A stretch of 52,044 nt of DNA, taken from contig JAUNFZ010000014.1 in the NCBI GenBank assembly GCA_030524785.1, forward strand, positions 1 to 52,044, written 5' to 3'. Source of the stretch: Eubacteriales bacterium (GTDB taxonomy: Bacteria > Bacillota > Clostridia > Lachnospirales > Lachnospiraceae). Below are positions 19,468 through 26,895 of the stretch, one piece after another. Position 1 is the first letter of the stretch. Each line of letters starts with the position of its first letter. Both the position numbers and the translations under genes were made by a program. The notes below the pieces were generated by a model. The model did not search any database and was not told the origin of the DNA. It saw nothing but the letters and a program-made list of their open reading frames with translations.

Positions 19468-19510
19468 CTCCTTTAGTTTTGTTTTACGAGTGGAAGGTCT
19501 CGAACACTCG
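19468..19510 (-). ncRNA. preQ1-I riboswitch
   Basis: Read on the minus strand, P1 pairs CGAGTG (19510-19505) with CACTCG (19492-19487) around the 12-nt loop TTCGAGACCTTC. The A-rich tail TAAAACAAAACTAAAGGAG follows directly and ends in the Shine-Dalgarno sequence of queT. Loop CCTT can pair with AAGG in the tail to form P2, so the ribosome binding site lies in the pseudoknot. This matches the translational preQ1-I class seen in Thermoanaerobacter. Confidence 0.9.
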
Positions 19511-19515
19511 GTGCA

Positions 19516-19610
19516 TGTTTCGCGAAACAATGAGCCGGGCGGATACGCGGGCGTATCCATCTGGCGAATGTCGCGAACTCAGATACGCACGTATCTGAGC
19601 AACGCCGGAA
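19516..19610. repeat. Cluster of perfect palindromes in the queT leader
   Basis: Three perfect inverted repeats follow one another: TGTTTCGCGAAACA (19516-19529), GGATACGC-gg-GCGTATCC (19541-19558), and CTCAGATACG-ca-CGTATCTGAG (19578-19599). A GCCG/CGGC pair continues after them. They lie between the queT promoter and the riboswitch, so they are transcribed. The arrangement resembles an interspersed palindromic element. Confidence 0.85.
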
Positions 19611-19663
19611 ATCGGCGGCAAGCCCCATAAGACCTTGGTTTTGAGGGCTTTGCAACGAAAGTT

Positions 19664-19692
19664 AGTGTAACATAGTTTTTCGGGAAATGCAA
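19664..19692 (-). promoter_or_regulatory. Sigma-A promoter of queT
   Basis: Minus strand: TTGCAT (19692-19687), a 17-bp spacer, and TACACT (19669-19664). This gives a leader of roughly 200 nt holding the palindromes and the riboswitch. Confidence 0.6.
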
Positions 19693-19784
19693 GCGTTAGC
19701 CAAATTTGCGCCCCCAATTTCCCCAAACTCCTATTAAAAATCAGCTATCCTTTTACCCTATATAAGCCGGATAATGATAATCGT

Positions 19785-19810
19785 ATTTTATACTTTACAA
19801 AAAGTAAAAT
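19785..19810 (+). promoter_or_regulatory. AT-rich dyad upstream of the ATPase regulator
   Basis: ATTTTA-(ta)-CTTT pairs with AAAG-TAAAAT around ACAA. It lies about 50 bp upstream of the winged-helix/ATPase gene, near the -10-like TATAAT-type sequences at 19818-19832. It is a candidate operator or start-site structure. Confidence 0.45.
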
Positions 19811-19860
19811 CAAAGTTATAGTATATATTATAGAAAATATAGTTGAAATTGGAGACAAAA

Positions 19861-20901
19861 ATGAGCTTTAATGAAAACAAAAGAGAAAAAATACAACGAT
19901 ATATGTTGGAAAAAATTGATATGGGAGATAAAGAATTTACACGAAAGACAGCGGATACGTTTGACGTATCCATGACAACAGTATATCGTTACATAAAATC
20001 GCTGGAGGAAAAGCATATCATTTGCAAAGCAGGAAATAGATATATATTGGAGTCTGTTGTGCAGACAGCCAAGCTGCGCAGAGCAAAAAATGAATTAAGG
20101 GATGAAGACGTCATTTATGCAAGATATATAAGAAAACAAGTATCAGATCTGGCGGATAATGTGCAGAGAATATGGTATTATGCTTTTACAGAAATGATGA
20201 ATAATGCGATAGATCATTCGGAAGCGGGTACAGTCTGGATAATGATAAAAAAGAATTATTTGAATACCACGATTATGCTGATGGATAATGGCGTGGGTAT
20301 TTTCAGGAAGATTACAGAATATTATCAATACGATTCGCTGGATGATGCGGTGAGAGAATTGTTTAAGGGGAAGCTGACTACAGATACGGAGAATCATTCG
20401 GGAGAAGGAATTTTTTTCACATCCAGGGCGCTTGATTTGTTTGCGGCGGTATCAGACGGAAAAATTTTTTCACATAATAAGTATTCTGAAGTGTTTGCCA
20501 GTGTGAAAGATGAGGCACTTTTAAAACCATGGGAAAACAGGGCTGGAACGACAATCTATATGCAGCTTTCCAATTTCAGCAACAGGAAAATAAGCGAGGT
20601 GTTTGATATGTATGCAGATGCAGACGGCGGACTTACAAAAACGTGTGTGCCAATAAAAAATATGTTTGAGATGGACCCGGTGTCGCGATCTCAGGCAAAA
20701 AGGCTGTGCAACCGTTTTGAAGATTTCTGTGAAATAGAATTGGATTTTAACGGAGTACAGGAAATCGGGCAGGGATTTGCTCACGAGATTTTTGTTGTAT
20801 TCCAAAACAGACATCAGAATGTAAAATTGATACCGGTCAATATGACAAAAGAGGTTGAAAAGATGATAAAACATGTTTTGGCTTCTAATCTGCGCCGGTG
20901 A
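19861..20901 (+). CDS. Winged-helix / GHKL ATPase / STAS-like (DUF4325) fusion protein
   Basis: 346 residues. Residues about 5-60 form an HTH (KTADTFDVSMTTVYRYIKSL). A GHKL ATP-binding domain follows, with N box FTEMMNNAIDHS (109-120), G1 box DNGVGI (142-147) and G2 HSGEGIFF (179-186). The C-terminus (about 275-340) matches the STAS-like DUF4325 domain, with GVQEIGQGFAHEIF. No phosphoacceptor His domain is visible. Kinase and anti-anti-sigma modules are usually separate proteins, so a self-contained partner switch is plausible. The gene is clearly AT-richer than its neighbours, suggesting transfer. GGAG 6 nt before ATG 19861 sets the start. Confidence 0.88.
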   Translation: MSFNENKREKIQRYMLEKIDMGDKEFTRKTADTFDVSMTTVYRYIKSLEEKHIICKAGNRYILESVVQTAKLRRAKNELRDEDVIYARYIRKQVSDLADNVQRIWYYAFTEMMNNAIDHSEAGTVWIMIKKNYLNTTIMLMDNGVGIFRKITEYYQYDSLDDAVRELFKGKLTTDTENHSGEGIFFTSRALDLFAAVSDGKIFSHNKYSEVFASVKDEALLKPWENRAGTTIYMQLSNFSNRKISEVFDMYADADGGLTKTCVPIKNMFEMDPVSRSQAKRLCNRFEDFCEIELDFNGVQEIGQGFAHEIFVVFQNRHQNVKLIPVNMTKEVEKMIKHVLASNLRR

Positions 20902-20914
20902 AGAAGACAGCAGG

Positions 20915-20943
20915 CCGCAGAAGTATATCTTCTGCGGTCTTTT
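20915..20943. terminator. Bidirectional terminator
   Basis: CCGCAGAAG (20915-20923) and CTTCTGCGG (20929-20937) form a perfect 9-bp stem with loop TATAT, followed by TCTTTT. It separates the ATPase gene from the convergent lacI-type gene. Confidence 0.85.
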
Positions 20944-20963
20944 GCATACAGCACTGACGGAGG

Positions 20964-21977
20964 CTATGACCACTTTTTCATATAGTGAATTGGTTCGGCA
21001 GCCGGACGGTATTCTGCGGCAAGCCGCATGGTGATCGGACGCATATCGGGCGTTTTGATCATCTGCAGAATCTGATTGGCAGTTTGAACGGCAATTTCGT
21101 AAGTGGGCTGTACTACCATGGGAAACATATTTCCGTACAATGCCCTGTCCTTGGGATCATCGCTTACGGCAAGAAGGGTTACATCTTGGTTGATGACGGC
21201 CCCAACTTCCAGCAGGGCGCTCAGAGCCTCTGATGTACAGTCGGAGTTTGGGGTAAAGATCACCTGGCACTTTTTTTTGTACAGTTCTACGGCGTAGGGG
21301 CCGCCCCCCAGATTGATGTCCTGAATAAAAAGCATATTGTTCTGGTCGAAAGGAATATGATAGTGCTCTAGACAGTCACGAATGGCAACTGTCCGGTAAT
21401 CCATAAGGCTCCAGTCCTTCAGACCGGGAATAAGGCCGAAATTGCGGAAGCCTCGGTTCAGCAGATCCTCGGTGGCTCTGTAGAGCGAGTCGCGGAAATT
21501 TACAGAAATCTCGCTGTGCTGGGAATTTATAACGGGACGGTCTATGAACAGGACAGGGAGATTCCTGGGAATACACTGCTCGAATTCTTTATAATCCATT
21601 GCACAGGAAGCAATAATGATTGCATCTACCATGCCGGAGGAAAAGGAGAGCAGATGATTTCTCTGGCGTTCAATCCGTTCCAGGCTGTTTGATACAATCA
21701 GAGTATATCCGTGCTTTTCAAGAATTTCTTCAATTTGGCGCACGATAATAGAAAAAAAGACGCTGGATATATCCGGTACGATCATGCCTACGGCGTTAGA
21801 ACGGCCGGTTTTCAGAGCCCTGGCGGCATTATCTACGGTATAGCCCATTTCATTGGCTATCTTTAAAACATGCAGTTTCGTTTTTTCATTTACAATGGAT
21901 TTATTATTCAGAACATTAGAAACAGTAGCTACAGATACGCCGGCGGCTTTAGCTACATCGCTCATCTTATATTTCAT
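20964..21977 (-). CDS. LacI-family transcriptional regulator
   Basis: 337 residues. The HTH and hinge (MSDVAKAAGVSVATVSNVLN, then NAARALKTGRS) are classical LacI/GalR. The effector domain is periplasmic-binding-like, with IGMIVPDI-type and NSDCTSEALSALLE blocks. It is divergent from the ABC operon starting at 22312. A 13-bp motif repeated in the shared region is the likely operator, and its own promoter contains an AAAACG half-site. The inducer is presumably the transported substrate or a derivative. Confidence 0.93.
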   Translation of the reverse strand: MKYKMSDVAKAAGVSVATVSNVLNNKSIVNEKTKLHVLKIANEMGYTVDNAARALKTGRSNAVGMIVPDISSVFFSIIVRQIEEILEKHGYTLIVSNSLERIERQRNHLLSFSSGMVDAIIIASCAMDYKEFEQCIPRNLPVLFIDRPVINSQHSEISVNFRDSLYRATEDLLNRGFRNFGLIPGLKDWSLMDYRTVAIRDCLEHYHIPFDQNNMLFIQDINLGGGPYAVELYKKKCQVIFTPNSDCTSEALSALLEVGAVINQDVTLLAVSDDPKDRALYGNMFPMVVQPTYEIAVQTANQILQMIKTPDMRPITMRLAAEYRPAAEPIHYMKKWS

Positions 21978-22062
21978 CTCAAATTAATTTTCACAGGTTC
22001 CCACACCTAAAACAAGTTTTCAACAACAGTATCTTAAATCATATAATTTGTACTATACGCTT

Positions 22063-22090
22063 ATTATATCACGTTTTATTTAAAATTCAA
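22063..22090 (-). promoter_or_regulatory. Promoter of the lacI-type gene
   Basis: Minus strand: TTGAAT (22090-22085), a 16-bp spacer, and TATAAT (22068-22063). The spacer holds AAAACG, the core of the nearby repeated operator motif, consistent with autorepression. Confidence 0.65.
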
Positions 22091-22121
22091 TAAAAATGTG
22101 TTAAATGTGAAAATAGTAATA

Positions 22122-22134
22122 AAACGATTAAAAT
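22122..22134 (+). promoter_or_regulatory. Operator copy 1, AAACGATTAAAAT
   Basis: An exact 13-bp match to the element overlapping the ABC operon promoter, 129 bp further downstream. Two identical sites flanking an AT-rich stretch between divergent lacI-type and transporter genes suggest repression by DNA looping. Confidence 0.55.
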
Positions 22135-22247
22135 AAGGGAGAGATGGCAATGAAAAATATGGGATAAATGGCAAAAATTTCTTAAAAACAATAGGAAATT
22201 GTGAAAAATATACAAAAAGTTAATATAAAATATAGCGAATATGCTAA

Positions 22248-22276
22248 TTGAAACGATTAAAATTTTAGAGTAAGAT
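22248..22276 (+). promoter_or_regulatory. ABC operon promoter overlapped by operator copy 2
   Basis: TTGAAA (22248-22253), a 17-bp spacer and TAAGAT (22271-22276). AAACGATTAAAAT occupies 22251-22263, covering the end of the -35 box and half the spacer. A repressor bound there would block RNA polymerase. The site is a weak dyad centred on CG, as usual for LacI proteins. Confidence 0.65.
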
Positions 22277-22311
22277 AGAATTATCAAATTTTTATATAAG
22301 GAGGCGTTAGT

Positions 22312-23286
22312 ATGAAACGTAAGGCAGTTTTTTTGGCAGCTTGCAGCATGTTGGGAGCAGCGGTTTTTGGCAGTGTAGCGGCAGCGGAGGAAGATCCGTT
22401 TAAGGTAGGATTTGTAATGCTGGAATCGACAGGAAACAGCTATAATCAGTTGCTGGCAATGCAGGAAAAATGCGAGGAACGGGGCTGGGAACTGGTGTAT
22501 GATTCTGCGGACAACGACAGCGAGCGGACGATTTCCCTTGTGCAGAACTTTATTACCCAGGAATGTGACGCTATTTATGTGTATACGGTGGATTCCGGCA
22601 CACAGTTGACAGCTCAGAATATGTGCGAGCAGGCGGGCGTTCATGTGGCCTTTACAGGGCTGATGGAGGAAAACTGTATAGAGATCTGCGATAATGAGGC
22701 GGCTCAGGGCGCGGCCGGAGCCGAGGTGCTCCAAGAGGCGGCGAAAGAAAAATGGGGCGAGGATTTTAAAGCTGATTTCATTATCTGTACGGAGGCTACA
22801 GAGGTGGGAGACGGAAACAGGATTCGTATGCATGAGAATTTTATTCCAAAGCTCTGCGAAGCCAATGGTTATGACGAAGCGGATGTGGTTTGGATTGACT
22901 GCGGACTTGATCTTCTGACCGCTACCTCCGAGGCGGCGAACGTTCTTTCGGCCCATCCTGACGCTGAACATATTCTGATTGCAGCATTTCATGACTCGGC
23001 CGGCGGTCAGGGCCCAATGAACGCGCTGAAGGCGGCGGGACGGGAAGACGATGCGCTGATCCTTTCCTATCATATTTCTGACGAAGCGTCTGCCGCGGGA
23101 ATCAGAGACGAGGAGTGCTGGTACGGTTCCTTCTATTTTCCGGCGGAAAGCTACATAGATCCGCTGTTTGAGGCAATGGATACCTGGAGCGAGGGCGGCG
23201 AGGTAGAAAACGGCTTTATTTACAGCGAATGCGTTCTTGTCACAAAAGATAATATTGATGAATTTGAATTTGCGTTTGCAAAATAA
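22312..23286 (+). CDS. Periplasmic-binding-protein-like sugar ABC transporter substrate-binding protein
   Basis: 324 residues. Signal peptide at residues 1-25 with a small-residue stretch before Glu (SVAAAEED). A short LAAC sequence at residues 8-11 could be a lipobox but lies unusually early; lipid anchoring is otherwise expected in a Gram-positive, so the anchoring mode is unclear. The fold matches the ribose/galactose-binding (Peripla_BP_4) group: FKVGFVMLESTGNSYNQLLA, and QNFITQECDAIYVYTVDSGT. The ligand is unknown. AAGGAGG precedes the ATG. First gene of the operon. Confidence 0.9.
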   Translation: MKRKAVFLAACSMLGAAVFGSVAAAEEDPFKVGFVMLESTGNSYNQLLAMQEKCEERGWELVYDSADNDSERTISLVQNFITQECDAIYVYTVDSGTQLTAQNMCEQAGVHVAFTGLMEENCIEICDNEAAQGAAGAEVLQEAAKEKWGEDFKADFIICTEATEVGDGNRIRMHENFIPKLCEANGYDEADVVWIDCGLDLLTATSEAANVLSAHPDAEHILIAAFHDSAGGQGPMNALKAAGREDDALILSYHISDEASAAGIRDEECWYGSFYFPAESYIDPLFEAMDTWSEGGEVENGFIYSECVLVTKDNIDEFEFAFAK

Positions 23287-23305
23287 TAATCGATACGGCA
23301 GGGCG

Positions 23306-23337
23306 GAGCCGCCGCGTGCTTTTGACATTGGCGGCTC
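23306..23337 (+). promoter_or_regulatory. Intercistronic stem-loop after the binding-protein gene
   Basis: GAGCCGCC (23306-23313) pairs with GGCGGCTC (23330-23337). It sits in the 73-bp gap between the binding protein and the ATPase and has no long T-run. Such structures often stabilise the upstream mRNA, giving excess binding protein. Confidence 0.6.
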
Positions 23338-23359
23338 TGTCCGGTAAAAGAGGAAATAT

Positions 23360-24862
23360 ATGGAAGACAAAAAAGAAATTTTGAAAATCACAGGCTTTGA
23401 TAAAAAATTTCCGGGCGTACACGCAGTCAGGCATATTGACCTTACTCTGTATGAGGATGAAATTCTGGGGATCAGCGGCGAGAACGGCGCGGGAAAGTCT
23501 ACGCTTTTGAAAATGATTTCCGGGGTTTACCACGCGGATGAGGGAGAAATGTATTATCTGGGAAAGAAGGCGCAGTTTAAAAGCCCTAAGGAGAGCATTG
23601 CGGCCGGTATCAGTATTATTTATCAGGAACTGAGCAACCTGGACAATCTTTCTGTAGCGGAGAATATTTATCTGGGACGCCTGCCCGTGAGCAACAGGCT
23701 GATCGACTGGAAAAAGCTGAACAGAGATGTGAAGGAACTGATGGAGAGGTACGATTTGAATATTTCGCCTACGGCGAAAATGAGTCAGCTGTCTATGGCG
23801 GAAAAGCAGCTTGTGGAGATTATGAAGTCCATTTCCTCCAATGCAAAAGTCATTATAATGGATGAACCTACATCTTCTCTTGGTGTAGACAATGTGGAAA
23901 AGCTATTCAGAATTATCCGTCAGGTACAGCGGGAAGAAAAGCTGTCCATGGTGTTTATTTCTCATCGTCTGGAGGAAATGGAGGAATTGTGCGACAGAGT
24001 CGTTGTACTGCGGGACGGCAGTCTGGTAGCTGAATTTAACCGGGAAAATTTTTCCGTCAACGAGGTGGTCGCCCAGATGGTAGGAAGAAGTATGAGCGAC
24101 TTCTATACTAAGGAAGAAATTGAAAAGGGTGACTCTGTTTTTGCGATGGAGCACGTTTCATCCAAAGATGTGCAGGATATTTCGCTGGATGTTCGCTGTG
24201 GGGAGATTGTGGGGATCTATGGCATGGCAGGAGCGGGGCAGACGGAGCTTTTTGAGACAATCTTTGGTCTGCGGCCGGACTGGAGCGGAAAAATGATGTT
24301 TGGGGGAAAGGAAATTCATCCAAAATCACCGGAGCAGGCGATAAAAAACAGCATCTGCTATATTTCGGATGATCGGAAAAGCAGCGGCCTTTCTATGCCC
24401 CATGGGATCAATGACAATATTGTGATGGCAAGTCTTTCTAAATTTGTGCGCCGTGGACTGGTCAATTGGAAAAAGGTAAACGAGACGGCGGAGTACTGGA
24501 AAAGGACGCTGCCGATCAAAGCACCCTCCATCCGCACAAAGGTGGAGACACTCTCCGGCGGCAATCAGCAAAAAGTAATTCTGGCGAAATGGATTGAGAC
24601 ACATCCGAAATTGATTCTTTTTAATGAGCCAACCCGTGGGATAGACGTAAAGGCAAAGCATGATTTGTTTCAGATTGTACAGGAGCTTTGCCGTGAGGGC
24701 GTTGGAGTGCTGATGATTTCATCAGATATGCTGGAAATGCTGAGTATGTCGGACAGGATTTATACTATGTGCGAGGGAAGACTGACTGCCTGCTTTTCCC
24801 GGGAGAACGCCACTAAGGAAAAGCTGATGAAGGCGTCGATCAATATACTGGAGGATGAGTGA
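23360..24862 (+). CDS. Sugar ABC transporter ATP-binding protein (two ABC domains)
   Basis: 500 residues, RbsA/MglA architecture. N-terminal domain: Walker A GENGAGKS (40-47) and Walker B VIIMDEPTSSL. C-terminal domain: degenerate P-loop GMAGAGQTEL, signature LSGGNQQKV, and LILFNEPTRGID. As in its relatives, the second site is probably catalytically weak. The TGATG junction overlaps the permease start. Confidence 0.95.
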   Translation: MEDKKEILKITGFDKKFPGVHAVRHIDLTLYEDEILGISGENGAGKSTLLKMISGVYHADEGEMYYLGKKAQFKSPKESIAAGISIIYQELSNLDNLSVAENIYLGRLPVSNRLIDWKKLNRDVKELMERYDLNISPTAKMSQLSMAEKQLVEIMKSISSNAKVIIMDEPTSSLGVDNVEKLFRIIRQVQREEKLSMVFISHRLEEMEELCDRVVVLRDGSLVAEFNRENFSVNEVVAQMVGRSMSDFYTKEEIEKGDSVFAMEHVSSKDVQDISLDVRCGEIVGIYGMAGAGQTELFETIFGLRPDWSGKMMFGGKEIHPKSPEQAIKNSICYISDDRKSSGLSMPHGINDNIVMASLSKFVRRGLVNWKKVNETAEYWKRTLPIKAPSIRTKVETLSGGNQQKVILAKWIETHPKLILFNEPTRGIDVKAKHDLFQIVQELCREGVGVLMISSDMLEMLSMSDRIYTMCEGRLTACFSRENATKEKLMKASINILEDE

Positions 24863-25830
24863 TGGAAAAGAAAAAGGAAAATGTGTTTCAGAAAATGGTA
24901 CTGCAGTTTGGAAATTTGCTGGTGCTTGTTTTGACAATGGTATTGCTGTTTATCTTTTTTGCGGTTCAGTCAAAGTATTTCCTTACGGTTTCCAACATGC
25001 TGAATCTTCTGCAGCAGGTATGTGTACTGGGGATTGTATCCGCAGGTATTACATTGATCATCCTTACGGGAAGCCTTGACTTGTCTGTTGGAAGCATGCT
25101 GGCTCTGTCGGGTATTTTTGCAGCATGGTTTATTCAGATGACAGACAGTTGGATGGTTGGGCTTGTCGGAGGAATTTTGGTGGGAACGCTGGCGGGAGCC
25201 ATAAATGCAGCGATGATTACTGTGTTGAAAATGAATCCGCTGATCGTGACGCTGGGTATGTCTACCGTATGGGAAGGAGTGACAAAGCTTTTAAACAACG
25301 GTACGGCAATCGGCATTTTTAATAATGAATTTAAATTTATTGGACAGGGACGTATTTTGAATGTGCCCGTAGTCATTTTTATTATGGTAGGTGTATATAT
25401 TGTGCTGATTCTTATGCTTAAATACACCAAATTTGGAAGAAACGCTTACGCGGTGGGCGGGAGCGCCAAGGCAGCCCTGTATTCTGGAATCAATGTGTCT
25501 AAAGTACGCTTCGCGATCTTTACGATGGCCGGATTGATGGCGGGGATTGCAGGAGTGTGTTACGCGTCCATTGTAGGCTCCGGAACGGTCACGGCAGGAG
25601 CAGACAGCACCATGGATGCAATTGCTGCGGTAGTACTCGGAGGAGCTTCTTTAAGCGGCGGTGTGGCAAACATCTTTGGTACGCTGCTGGGCGTTCTGCT
25701 TCTGGGGACGATCGACAATGGTTTATCGATTCTGGGAGTCACCAGCTACTGGCAGCTGGTGGTGAAAGGAGCGATTTTGATCTTCGCTGTGTTTGTAGAC
25801 GTAATGCGCGGCGGAGAAAAATATGAGTAG
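24862..25830 (+). CDS. Sugar ABC transporter permease (RbsC-like)
   Basis: 322 residues, eight or more TM helices. The conserved EAA-like region YAVGGSAKAALYSGINVSKV and the glycine-rich GGASLSGGVANIFGTLLG are typical of the BPD_transp_2 family. A single permease gene suggests a homodimer. GGAGG lies 8 nt before ATG 24862. Confidence 0.95.
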   Translation: MEKKKENVFQKMVLQFGNLLVLVLTMVLLFIFFAVQSKYFLTVSNMLNLLQQVCVLGIVSAGITLIILTGSLDLSVGSMLALSGIFAAWFIQMTDSWMVGLVGGILVGTLAGAINAAMITVLKMNPLIVTLGMSTVWEGVTKLLNNGTAIGIFNNEFKFIGQGRILNVPVVIFIMVGVYIVLILMLKYTKFGRNAYAVGGSAKAALYSGINVSKVRFAIFTMAGLMAGIAGVCYASIVGSGTVTAGADSTMDAIAAVVLGGASLSGGVANIFGTLLGVLLLGTIDNGLSILGVTSYWQLVVKGAILIFAVFVDVMRGGEKYE

Positions 25831-25891
25831 GCGCTGACCTGTCGACGCAGCAGGGAAGCGGGAGTGATACAAAAAATGAGGAGGAAGAATT

Positions 25892-26740
25892 ATGACGAAT
25901 CAGGCTATAAAAAGAAGAAAGATGATTGCACTGATGGAGGAATATCTGGAGGCAATGATTGAAAAACGGCCGGACTCTCTGCCTTTGGCAGACAACTGCC
26001 GGGTTACTTATAATGGAAAAGAAGGAAAAGCAGGGGACAATGAATTGTGGAAGAATACGCTGCTGATTAAGGAGCGTCAGACTTTTATTGATCCGGTAAC
26101 AGAGGAAATGGTATTCTTTGGAATCATGACAAATGAAACCAGGGAGATGAATGAATATTTTCCAATTGACGTGCACGTTTATGTGAAACAGTACCTGACG
26201 ACGGTTCGGCTGAAGGTGGAAAATGAAAAGATCACGGAAGTCGAGGAGCTCGTTATGGAGGGAAGATTCAGGCACTTCTACTCGGATATAGAGAGCGTAG
26301 CTCTGCCGGCGCTGGAGTTTGAGATGACTGTGCCGGAGGAAGAACGTTCTACCCGGGAGGAACTGATTCAATTGGTCAGCGATTACTGGGATGCGGCCGC
26401 GGGATGGAAAAAACCGGAGGAGCTGGTGATTCATCCCGATGCACAGAGGTACGAGAACGGTTATCGAACAACAAACCATTCAAACTCTTTCCGGGGGGAC
26501 TTTAAGCATAATCCCTCCTTCCGATGGGATACGCCGGAGGCCTCAAGAATTTATCCGGTGGTGGATCCGGTACGTGGACTGGTGGTGAGCAGCTGCTTTA
26601 TGGAAAATGGCGCCGGCTCCAATAGAGATGGCCTGCGGGGTGCGCGGATTGTGGAGGCGTTTAAAATCAAAGATGGTGCGATCTGCAGCCTGCTGGCATT
26701 TTTCCCGGTACTTGAGGGACTTACCGGTTGGGAAAAGTGA
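25892..26740 (+). CDS. Possible duplicated SnoaL-like protein, unknown function
   Basis: 282 residues, not assigned to a known enzyme. Two halves look alike. Residues about 10-115 hold MEEYLEAMIEKRPDSLPLAD followed by RVTYNGKEGKAGD. Residues about 150-280 hold LVSDYWDAAAGWKKPEELVI followed by RYENGYRTTN. The second half ends in EAFKIKDGAICSLLAFFPVL, the strand pattern of SnoaL/NTF2-like folds. Such folds act as isomerases, dehydratases or hydrolases, or just bind ligands. It follows the permease by 61 bp with GGAGGAAG upstream and no terminator between, so it probably acts on the imported compound. Confidence 0.75.
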   Translation: MTNQAIKRRKMIALMEEYLEAMIEKRPDSLPLADNCRVTYNGKEGKAGDNELWKNTLLIKERQTFIDPVTEEMVFFGIMTNETREMNEYFPIDVHVYVKQYLTTVRLKVENEKITEVEELVMEGRFRHFYSDIESVALPALEFEMTVPEEERSTREELIQLVSDYWDAAAGWKKPEELVIHPDAQRYENGYRTTNHSNSFRGDFKHNPSFRWDTPEASRIYPVVDPVRGLVVSSCFMENGAGSNRDGLRGARIVEAFKIKDGAICSLLAFFPVLEGLTGWEK

Positions 26741-26804
26741 TATAGCGAACCCTGGGAAATCGAACATTTCTTGCTCACCTTCCGGCCTGGTAAGCCACTT
26801 CTCA

Positions 26805-26833
26805 TTGACAGATGCTGCCAAAAGGGATATATT
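26805..26833 (+). promoter_or_regulatory. Sigma-A promoter of the phosphohexomutase gene
   Basis: TTGACA (26805-26810), a 17-bp spacer and TATATT (26828-26833). It separates this gene from the LacI-controlled operon. Confidence 0.75.
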
Positions 26834-26895
26834 ATACTTAGGATTTTGTGAATTTGTACAAAATTTAGTAGAAAAATGGATTGGGAGTGGTGAAA

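Noticed and set aside
19843-19860. TTG start for the HTH/ATPase fusion
   Set aside because: GGAG is ideally placed for ATG 19861 and lies downstream of the TTG.
22087-23391. 434-codon open frame antisense to the binding-protein gene
   Set aside because: No ribosome binding site or recognisable domain. The sense strand has a clear signal peptide and family match; the antisense frame is a codon-bias shadow.
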